NCBI GenBank assembly: GCA_003586115.2
Contig: QVOM02000126.1
Span: 11,353,978-11,417,977 of the forward strand
Length of the DNA: 64,000 nucleotides
Direction: 5' to 3'
From: Salvator merianae
Lineage: Eukaryota; Chordata; Lepidosauria; Squamata; Teiidae
The position numbers and the translations under genes are program-made. Shown here in pieces: positions 56,290-64,000 of this stretch. The notes beneath the pieces were generated by a model that was given only the letters and a program-made list of their open reading frames with translations, searched no databases and had not been told where the DNA came from. How positions within the stretch are numbered: position 1 is the first letter of the stretch; every line of letters begins with the position of its first letter.

Positions 56290-57290
56290 GAAAGAAGTAT
56301 GCCATTGGATCAGACCCATGGCCCATCTAGTCCAGCAGTCTGTTTTCACAGTGGACAACTAAATGCGCTAGGAAGCCCACCAGCAGGACATGAGTAAACA
56401 GCTTGCCCTGTTCAGAAGGCCTATTCGCACTTAGTGAGACAAATGTTCCTGTCCGCTCACTAGACAGGAGCTTTTGCACTTGCAAATGGAATCACCAGCC
56501 CTGAAACTCACCAAAGTCCACCTGATGCTCACCTGAAGCTGTGTAAGGCTGGTGCAGTAAACTGCAGTCCTGAATCTGACTTGCGTGATCAGGTGCAGAT
56601 CGGGTGAGCTCCGCACTGCTTCTGGGTTTGAAATGGCGGCAGGGAGGGGCCAGCTTCAGAAACAGCCCTCTCTCTTCGAATTACTAGCTTTATGATTCAA
56701 ATTCCTAGCTCTATCTTCGCATTCTTGCCTCTATGGTTGTGACATCGCTTCCTGCCTAGTGCATCCCCATTCGTACTGCTCCCCCTGCTGGTCAGCTTGC
56801 AGTCTTTTCCATTGCTGACAAGTGCTAACGGAAGCTAACGGACTCCATTTTGACCAGCCTGAAGCCTCCTAATTAGACTGTTCTTCTCTCGTAAGTGCGA
56901 AAACGTCCATAGTCTCCCTGCAGCTGGCCTTTGGAAGCATAAGAACATAAGAAGCACCCCACTGGATCAGAACCTTGGCCCATCTAATCCAACAGTCTGT
57001 TCTCACAGTGGCCAACCAACTGTCCAGGGAAGGTACCAGCAGGACATGAGTGCACAGCTTGCTCTACTCACAGTCTCCCTGCAGCTGGCCTTTGGAGGCA
57101 TAAGAACATAAGAAGTGCCCCACTGGATCAGACCCATGGCCCATGTAGCGCCTCAGTCTGCTCTCACAGTGCCCAACCAGCTACACGAGGAAGCCCACTG
57201 GTGGGATACAAGTTCACAGCATCCTCTACTCACAGTCTCCCAGCATCTGGACTTTGGAGGCATATCACCTCCTAATGAAAACAGTTATTC
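56290..57290 (-). mobile_element. Three units of a second CR1-type subfamily, one split by an F3-like element
   Basis: Units near 56295, 56938 and 57098 read CACTGGATCAGACCCATGGC (or a close variant), AGTCTGTTYTCACAGTGGCC, ACCAGCAGGACATGAG, then ACTCACAGTCTCCCTGCAGC. The first is broken between TTCAG (56415) and TAGTCTCCC (56910) by a 0.5-kb element. They differ clearly from the main CR1 subfamily. Confidence 0.75.
56416..56909. mobile_element. F3-like element inserted in a CR1
   Basis: Ends AAGGCCTATTCGCACTTAG and CGTAAGTGCGAAAACGTCCA are imperfect inverted repeats. The host CR1 fixes both limits. The junction triplets CAG and TAG fit a 3-bp target duplication. Interior non-coding. Confidence 0.65.
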
Positions 57291-57420
57291 CATTAATTTA
57301 AATATGAAAATGTGTAACTTGTTCCAAGTCCATCTAAAATTATCCTAAATGCCTACTACCATAAGGAAAAAGTTATCTGTGATAAATTAGAATGAATAAC
57401 AACTAATAACATCACATCTA

Positions 57421-57760
57421 AAATAAAACAGACGTGGGTGATTGGTTGATTAAATTGATGGACCTTGCTGGAGATGGATAAATTGACTAACTTATTGAGA
57501 AATAAGACTGTTGATAAGTTTTATAAAAACCGGAAACCCTTTATTGACTTTCTACAAGAATTGGAAAGGGAACTTGTTATTGCTGGATTGGAAGAGTGAA
57601 AAAAAAAAAGGACGGATCGGCAGAAGAAAAGAATTTCAAAAATAGGTGAGGCAAGAAGTATGAAATATAAGAGAAACTTCTCAACAAGGAGGAAGTTGAT
57701 ATGTAAATAATGTTAATCTATAATTTTTTCCCCTTTGGATTAAATGTATGTTTTATATAC
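57421..57760 (+). mobile_element. L1-like ORF2 3' end
   Basis: Close at DNA level to 2.65-2.78 kb: TGGTTGATTAAATTGATGG, GACTAACTTATTGAGAAATA, CGGAAACCCTTTATTGACTT and TCTACAAGAA. It is followed by an A-rich, charged tail. Frame broken near 57475. Confidence 0.6.
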
Positions 57761-58193
57761 TTCGAATTTTAAAAAAAGCAAAAAAATAGATGTTATCAAT
57801 TTAATTGAAGATTTAATTAAAGATTTGTTCATAAGGAGCGGACCAGATGCCTTCCACGTTTCATTATCCAAACCAAAATTTTCAGTTACAATGCTATACA
57901 TGGTCTGCAATCCAGGGAAAGGGAGCAGGGCATCTTTTTTGCCAGATTGCAAAACTTATCACTGAAAATTGTGGCTTTTTATTAACAAAAAGGGTTAATT
58001 AAAACACAGACTTCTAGATGAAAATCCATTTAGTGAAAGCATAGATAAAGGCGGATTAGTGTAACTTTGCTCCAGGACTTTAATCCAGTTTCCTAACCTG
58101 GAGAGGTTTCTGGTAAGGTCCTATGCCTCTCAGCAAACTCTGCTTCAGACATGATCTTACTGTGAGGCAGAGTAAGTGAAATGGAAACATGAA

Positions 58194-58407
58194 GGGCCCA
58201 GTCACACCTAAATTTTAATCCAGCTTCAGTCCACTTTCAGACTGAGAGAAAACACCAGTGAAGTAATAAGATTTTTTTCAGCATTATCTAACTCAGAAAA
58301 TCCACCTTTGTGTTAGATAATGTGGAAAGAAAATCCACTTTGCTGATGCGTTCTTTCAATCCCAAAGTGGACTGAAGCTGGATTAAAATTTAGGTGTGAC
58401 TGGGCCC
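58194..58407. mobile_element. Inverted-repeat element, family F5 (44-bp TIRs)
   Basis: The left end GGGCCCAGTCACACCTAAAT and the next 24 bases are matched by the complement of the right end (ATTTAGGTGTGACTGGGCCC). The interior holds a further inverted pair (GCATTATCTAACTCAGAAAA against TGTTAGATAATGTGG). About 214 bp, non-coding. Confidence 0.8.
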
Positions 58408-58560
58408 AAAGAGTGTCAGAAGATAGTGCTGTGTGTGCCAACCATGAATATTATTACGCAGATTTCAAATGATCTCTAAAAGCAGTCCCAGGTTCAGTTT
58501 ATAACAGTAGCCCAAACACAATTTTATCAGAATAATGCCAAACTACTTCTGTCTAGAGTT

Positions 58561-59160
58561 AGGGTCTTTCTGCACTTATCTGTAATCCGGAATACTGTGT
58601 CATAAAATCTTCTTCAGGGCCTCTACTGTCTGCACATTAGTTAGGATCAGAAAGGCCCTGCCTACCACTGGTACTCTGTCTGCACAGGATGGAACAGGAT
58701 CCAGATCAGGAGGTCCCTGATCTAGATCACTAGTAGACCTCAATATCGTACTATGATAGCCTAATCCAAATCAGGGAGGCACACAGAAGATGCCACCTCT
58801 GCGACCGGTTCACAGGGGACCCATTTAGGCAGCACACCTTATTGCACTGCTGAAATAGGTCCCCCAGGAACTCTGAGGCTAGGAATGTTTGTTCCTAGCC
58901 ATCAAAGCCCTCATGGTGCTGACTCCAAAGCTCATGTGAACTTTAGGGCTGGTCTGGGGACTGATCTGGAACAGCATTGCCATGCCGAGAGTGTTCTTCT
59001 AGACCGCCAAGCCTTGCTGTGGTCTGGACCAGAGAGCCTCACGTGGTCCAGACCCACTGGGTTGGATCATGGTAAGGTAAGTACTGTGGCTGGTGCATTT
59101 TCACGAGTGAGAAGAAGTTCTTAGTGCCAAGGAAAGACCACGTCACTTAAAGAATATGAC
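58561..59160. mobile_element. Element of family F4
   Basis: Begins AGGGTCTTTCTGCACTTATC. It contains CACTAGTAGACCTCAATATC and AACTCTGAGGCTAGGAATGT, in the order also seen at 63.6-64 kb. Right limit uncertain. Confidence 0.5.
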
Positions 59161-59221
59161 AAACCTGAGATGATAATCTGATCCTTTAGTGAGAATACGG
59201 TTCCATCCAGAAAATAGTCAA

Positions 59222-59738
59222 TGGCCCTTTCTGCACTTACTTGCTTTGAGTCAGGATCAATGGTCCAGAATAGCCAGAACTACTGATCCCAAACAAGGAA
59301 AGGTGTGGATGGATCAGCCCAAGTCATGACCCCGAAGCCCATGCAAGCTCTGTGGCTGTACCCCCATACCTCTGAGAGCAAGGAACAAAGGTTCCTCACT
59401 TCAGAGACACTGAGGGGTGCATTTCAGCAACACGCTACGGTGCTCTGCTGAAATGTGCCCCTTGGTAGTCCTGAACATGGGAGGCATGCCGCCTGCACAC
59501 CTCCGGTGTTCTGGATCAGGAAGGGCCACTTGGTCCACTGGTAGACCCAATTAAACGGGTCTACCAGTGATCCAGATTAAGACCTCCTTAATCTGGATCA
59601 GTCTCTATCCAAAGCAGTTGGAGCTGTACCAGTGGGGCCAGGGCCTCCTAGATCCATATTAACATGCGGATCTGAAAGCTTGGGTGCAAACCACATGGCC
59701 CTTAATCCAGATTAAGGGCCTATGCAGAAAAGGCTGAT
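59222..59738. mobile_element. Element of family F4
   Basis: Begins GGCCCTTTCTGCACTTACTT and ends AAGGGCCTATGCAGAAAAGG, imperfect inverted ends. It includes GGCCCTTAATCCAGATTAAG, a palindromic word also near position 50 and 45.85 kb. Confidence 0.55.
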
Positions 59739-59807
59739 GAACGCGCAAGCAAGAATAGATCATTAATAGCAGCTGTTGTTATTGTTAGGTGCCACTGAGG
59801 TGTGCCT

Positions 59808-60783
59808 GGGCATTTTCGCACTTTCCATCTCAGACTGGGATAACTATCCCATCCTAAGGTGGAATGGATCCCACAGTGCAGACACTGGGCCTGTTTGCAC
59901 TTACCTTCGTAGAACGTTCTCATTAGTAGGCTTCGGACCGGAGAGACTGGAGTCTGCTGAGAGCCGTCGGCACTTACAGCCAGAGAAACGGACTCCAAGT
60001 TGAGCAGCAGAGGGAGCGGTGCGGATGGGAATCCCCTAGTCAGGAAATGAGGTCACGAACCATAGAGGCACCGACGCCTAGATAGGTCTAGCAATCCGAA
60101 CCATAGAGTACTGCTTCGAAGCTAGAGGGGCTCCTTTCGGAGCTGGCTTCGCAATGGCAGCCAGGCTGCGAAACCCAAAGGGCAAACCGGGTTGTGAAGC
60201 AGCGGACTGCGCCTGCGCCAGCCCCTCCCCGCCACCATTTCGAGCAAGGAAGGGAGTGTGAAAGGACCTTCCCTGATCTTCGCTTGATTGCGCAGGTCGG
60301 AATCAAAACAAGTAATTACTTGTCTTGCCTTCCCCAGCATCAGGTGCATATCGGGCGAGGTTCGGTTCGGGGGAGGCGTGCATCCGCGGCAGTGCGAAAC
60401 CTCCGTTCCAGTGAACGGTCTACCGTGGTAGTGCGAACAGGCCCACTGTCTGCACTGCGGGGCCCTAGTCAGGAATACCAGCAGGATGCCAACATTCGCA
60501 CTGTGATTGGCAGTGCTGCAGATTGTGCAGATTGTGCAGGCATGCGCAGGCATGATTGCACGATCACGCAGGCACATCCATGGCGGGCGCATGGCCTTGC
60601 ATTTGCAGGTGTGTCCAGAAGCAGGTGTGAATGCACTTAACTGGGGAGCAGGCTAGCTGCTCCCATTCAAGCTGTGGAGCACAATTTAGAGCTATCTGCA
60701 ATCGGGAGCAGCTGTAGGCTGCTCCCAGATGCACGAGGTAGTGAGACGCCCACTAGACAAGAAGTGTGTGTGAAAAGGCTCCC
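59808..60783. mobile_element. Family F3 element, host of a nested insertion
   Basis: Left GGGCATTTTCGCACTTTCC and right GTGTGTGTGAAAAGGCTCCC ends match the F3 pattern. GGTGGAATGGATCCCACAGT and CACTGCGGGGCCCTAGTCAG are interior words. A second element interrupts it at 59887-60444. Confidence 0.6.
59887..60444. mobile_element. Nested inverted-repeat element with 3-bp TSD
   Basis: GGGCCTGTTTGCACTTACC on the left and GGTAGTGCGAACAGGCCC on the right are inverted ends. ACT flanks both sides (59884-59886 and 60445-60447). Removing the element and one ACT restores a plausible F3 sequence (GTGCAGACACTGTCTGCACT). Non-coding, GC-rich. Confidence 0.7.
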
Positions 60784-60843
60784 TGACTCTCCTTTTAGAC
60801 CTGTCCTTAGAAAGATCCTGTAACTCTTCCAAGAACGTTTCAG

Positions 60844-60913
60844 TTATTGATGTTGCTTCTTATCTTCTCTTAACCTTTCCAAGCGTAATTTCTTTTCAAG
60901 TTCTGTAGTCCAA
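60844..60913 (-). CDS. Last coding exon of an unidentified gene (candidate)
   Basis: On the - strand a 70-nt segment after CTTGATGCAG completes the codon left open by the exon at 61319-61644. It encodes WTTELEKKLRLERLREDKK then QHQ and TAA, a charged, coiled-coil-like C-terminus. The phase match (two bases upstream, one base here) is the main support. The pyrimidine tract before the acceptor is poor, which lowers confidence. I do not recognise the protein. In other amniotes the gene convergent to CNIH1 is CDKN3, but these residues do not match CDKN3 as I know it. The intron would be 405 bp. Confidence 0.35.
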
Positions 60914-61318
60914 CTGCATCAAGTATATGGATTTCTTCTGATATATATAAAACACATCTCACCTTTGGCAAGATGGATTCAAAATGGTACATTTGGTTAA
61001 CGTATTAGCAAAATAGTTGTCTTCCAAGGATGGAGTAGTTGCAGAATGAATGGATGAGGCCTCTGGTACCCAGGCCGGGGCGTTTTTACGGAGGCCAATA
61101 CTCAGAAACTCATTTAAGTAATAAATTTACTTGCCTTTGAGTTTACAAGGCTATAAACATCCGAGGCCTTTGACCCTGGCATTTACCAAATAGGTTTGCT
61201 GCAGTTGTGTTTATGGACAACTATTTACAGGAAAGTATTTTGCAGTGAATTTCACATGCAAAGAAATAGCCATTTAATTTTGCAGCCCTCTTGCTTTTCC
61301 TTTGGTTCCCATTCTTAC

Positions 61319-61644
61319 TTCCTGGCTGATTTGATTGGCTTCACTTTATTGGGGGATTCAGGCTCCAGGAAAATTGGCATTTGACTGGGGGAAGTTAATT
61401 TAGAACTCATTTTAGCTCCCATAGAAGACTTAGGTTTATTTGGACTGAAAGCAGGGATAACAACCAGATCTTTTAATATAGCTACACTTTCAAGCCTTTC
61501 TTTAGGACACTGATTGTAAAATATTTTGGAGCCACTGTCTGCAATGGCATAACTAAATTTCTCATTGATGGGCATTGGTATGTCATTAGTCAGAGTTAAT
61601 TCAAATAAACACTGAAAGGAATGTGGGACTACTTTGGCATGATC
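61319..61644 (-). CDS. Internal coding exon of an unidentified gene (candidate)
   Basis: On the - strand 326 nt are open in one frame between a good acceptor (CTAACCAGCAGATTCTCAG, with a CTAAC branch-like word) and a consensus donor (AA followed by GTAAGA). Translation includes DHAKVVPHSFQCLFELTLT, MPINEKFSYAIADSGSKIF, ERLESVAILKDLVVIPAF and a Ser/Pro/Lys-rich linker (KLTSPSQMPIFLEPESPNK). Composition is that of an ordinary soluble or nuclear protein and not a repeat product, and no transposon motif is seen. It ends two bases into a codon completed by 60913. The alternative is a decayed exon or chance. No further upstream exon was found before the window ends. Confidence 0.4.
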
Positions 61645-61859
61645 CTGAGAATCTGCTGGTTAGTCACAGAAGTGCATCTGTGGTTACAGCTATGTGCATG
61701 AAATGCAACTGTTATTTGAGTCATAGGATATGAAGCCCAGGGTGGTTCCTTGTCTGAGTGCCCATCCCAAAGTAAAGGCTGTTCAATATCTTTTTCCATT
61801 TTTTTTCCATTTGCAAAAGCAGTTTTTGTTTTTACAAAAATAAATCTAGATACACAATG

Positions 61860-62455
61860 ATTTCCAGTTTGGAGAGATAGGCAGAATGCCTCCAGAGGCC
61901 ATCTGCAGCGAATCGAGAGCAGGTGAAAGTTTTGTCTTGGTCTTCAGCTTGAGAATGTCCAGAAGCAAATGATGAGATAGAATGCTGGACTAGATGGGCT
62001 GTGGTCTGATCTAGCAGGGCTTCTGTTATGTTCGGATGGATGCCTAGGTACTGGTTCTAGGTTGGAGAGACAGGGAGGATGCCTTTAAAGGCCATTTGCA
62101 GGGAGTCGAGAGCAGGCGAAGGTTTTGCCCTTGTCTTCTGCTTGAGAATGCCTAGAAGCAATTGGAGGACCACTGTGAGATGCAGGATGCTGAGCTAGTT
62201 GGGCTGTGACCTGATTCAGCAGGGCTCCTCTTATGTTCTTATCTAGAATGGATGCCTACGTACCACCTCCAGATTAAGGAGACAGGCAGGATACCTTTAA
62301 AGGCCATTTGCAGGGAGTCGAGAGCAGGCGAAGGTTTTGCCTTCATCTTCTGCTTGAGATGCCCAGAAGCAAAGGGCGGGTCACTGTGTGAGATGGGATG
62401 CTGGACTAGATGTGCTGTGGCCTGATCCAGCATGGCTCCTCTTACGTTCTTTTAA
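61860..62455 (+). mobile_element. Three CR1-type 3' ends in tandem
   Basis: Units end near 62033 (GGGCTTCTGTTATGTTC), 62242 (CTCCTCTTATGTTCTTATC) and 62452 (CTCCTCTTACGTTCTTTT). Each starts with TTGGAGAGAYAGGSAGRATGCC-type or AGAATGGATGCC-type sequence. Confidence 0.8.
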
Positions 62456-62460
62456 ATTAG

Positions 62461-63005
62461 CCCAATACAGCGATAAAATGTGTTTCCGCCTGCCCAAAAA
62501 GAAGGGAAAGGAACTCCAACACGGTATCACTTTGAAGAACAGTTGCTCTTCTGTATTGCAGCATCTGCACATTCAACCCAAGCCCCTTTTAATTGTTTTA
62601 AACCAATCATATATCTGCTTATCCAGATCTCCCCACTGTCCCCTTGGTATTGCCTTCCAGTTTCTGCCCTGCCTTGATGGTTTTGCTGCCTCCTGTGTGC
62701 AGGGCTTGACTTTGTCCCACTTCTTCACTCCTTCCAAGCCGAAAAGTGAATTTCGTGGAGAACAAAATTAGCTCAAGGAGCGCATGGTGCGTGGGATCCA
62801 TTGTGTAGGAGGGTGATACACTGACCACTCCAGTGGACAATCTGCAGTCATACATCACTTCATTGTGGAATGATGAGAGTGGACAGCCAGGTACCCATTT
62901 ACGCAGATCACCAGATACCTTTCCCCAGATATTAAAAAGACAGATTGGAATACATAGGTGGAATCAGCATCAGAAGTCCAATTGGCAGTGGACACTCCAC
63001 ACATC
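62461..63005. other. Unclassified DNA
   Basis: No gene, splice-compatible exon or repeat family recognised. A 127-codon + frame runs from the CR1 into this segment, but its first third is CR1-derived. Confidence 0.45.
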
Positions 63006-63008
63006 AAG

Positions 63009-63088
63009 ACAAGAAGAAGAAGAAGAAGAAGAAGAAGAAGAAGAAGAAGAAGAAGAAGAAGAAGAAGAAGAAGAAGAAGAAGAAGAAG

Positions 63089-63138
<50 letters not shown>

Positions 63139-63139
63139 C
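63009..63139. repeat. (AAG)n then (AAC)n microsatellite
   Basis: About 80 bp of AAG changing abruptly to about 50 bp of AAC, abutting the 3' end of a minus-strand SINE. It explains the poly-Glu/Gln, poly-Lys/Asn and poly-Arg/Thr frames. Confidence 0.97.
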
Positions 63140-63413
63140 TTGGTTTTTATACCCCGCTTTTCTCGGCCGAAGCTGACTCAAAGCGGCTTACAAGGTTATT
63201 TTTCGCCCGAAGGCTTACATCTATCTATCTTCCGCATCACACAATGTGATGCTCCCTATTTATCTACTTGCAATTACTTGCTTTCGAACAGCTAGGTTGG
63301 TTGGAGCTAGAGGCCAGTAGAGGGCGCTCATCCCCTCTACACGGCAGACAGGGGCCTTGAACTCTGATCCTCCTATTGAAAGATCAGTTCCTTAGCCTTC
63401 TGCGCCACCGTGC
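63138..63413 (-). mobile_element. tRNA-derived SINE with microsatellite tail, copy 3
   Basis: Complement of the family at 27197 and 33973: TTGGTTTTTATACCCCGCTT, TAGAGGGCGCTCATCCCCTC, GGGGCCTTGAACTCTGATCC and CCTTCTGCGCCACCGTGC. Full length, with its tail formed by the AAG/AAC array. Confidence 0.9.
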
Positions 63414-63616
63414 TATTGGCAAAAGCCGTGTCAGGGTTGACGCCTGGCACTCTGATGCGGGCACGCATTTGGTGGGATCCACTGTGGCTTGTTTAAAACC
63501 ATGGTTTGCTGTTACTGTGTACGTTAGGGCCACACAGGGGCTTCAGTGTGAGATATATATTGACCCAGTTGAGGCCCTGATGTCTGTCATTAGAGAAGTA
63601 CCAGAATCCACAGATT

Positions 63617-64000
63617 TAAGGCCTTTCTGGACTTACTTTTGCACCGCTCTATGGTGTAGATTATGGGCTTCCCTTCTGCATTCTAGACAGGTCCAAGGGA
63701 GGTCCCACCCACTGCTGGTGCACTCTGTCTGCATTGGATGGAGTGTAATCCAGATCGAGGGGTTCTTGATCTGGGTCACCAGTAGACCTGATTAAACAGG
63801 TCTACCAGCGGTACAGTGGGGCCCCATCCAGAACATGGAGGCGTACAGAAGGCACACCTCTATTTTCCAGTCTACTGGGGGAAGCATTTAGGTGGTGCAC
63901 TAAAGTGCGCTGCTGAAATGGGTCCCCTGAGGACTCTGAGGCTAGGAACTTTCATTCCTAGCCTTTCAGAGCCCTTGGAGGACATCTCCAAAATTTGTGC
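63617..64000. mobile_element. Element of family F4, cut by the window end
   Basis: Begins AAGGCCTTTCTGGACTTACT and contains CACCAGTAGACCTGATTAAA and CTCTGAGGCTAGGAACTTTC, parallel to 58.6-58.9 kb. Confidence 0.5.

Noticed and set aside
60844..61644. That the convergent exons are CDKN3
   Set aside because: Synteny suggests CDKN3 there, but the residues do not contain the dual-specificity phosphatase motif or a C-terminus that I can match to CDKN3.
62958..63295. Poly-Lys/Asn, poly-Arg/Thr and poly-Glu/Gln proteins
   Set aside because: All three frames of the AAG/AAC microsatellite joined to SINE sequence.

Overview
The window reads as nuclear DNA of a sauropsid, most probably a squamate (lizard). 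It holds one recognisable gene split by large introns. The rest is dominated by CR1-type LINE 3' ends, L2-like and L1-like fragments, tRNA-derived and 5S rRNA-derived SINEs, solo LTRs, palindromic MITEs and long microsatellites. The organism is inferred from this repeat mix and cannot be fixed to species from sequence alone. No bacterial operon, CRISPR array or phage feature is present.

The gene is CNIH1 (cornichon family cargo receptor, 144 residues) on the + strand. Its coding exons are at 7130-7210, 11862-11930, 17455-17567, 19274-19417 and 22624-22651. All splice sites are GT-AG and all phases join. A CpG-rich promoter covers about 6775-7640. Exon 1 and its flanks occur twice as an exact 156-bp tandem repeat (7066-7221 and 7246-7401) separated by G-runs; this is either a very recent duplication or an assembly error. 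A probable 3' UTR runs to about 23.4-23.55 kb.

Region by region: 1-6.7 kb is upstream intergenic DNA with an LTR-like block, split L2, L1-like and CR1 pieces. 7-22.7 kb is CNIH1 with repeat-filled introns, including a mobile element starting about 20 bp after the exon 4 donor. 23.5-60.8 kb is a gene-poor repeat landscape holding a 737-bp tandem duplication that contains a solo LTR, nested CR1s, a CR1 reverse-transcriptase remnant (38.5 kb), a 440-bp polypyrimidine tract (42.3 kb) and several families of non-autonomous DNA elements. At 60.84-61.64 kb on the - strand two phase-compatible open segments look like the last two coding exons of an unidentified gene convergent to CNIH1.

The most unusual shared signal is a family of nine hairpin elements of about 90-210 bp, each close to a full palindrome. 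Eight are flanked by 8-bp direct repeats (three exact, five with one or two mismatches). Two or more further families of inverted-repeat elements (0.14-0.6 kb) are scattered across 20-64 kb, and nested insertions allow some of their target sites to be read directly.
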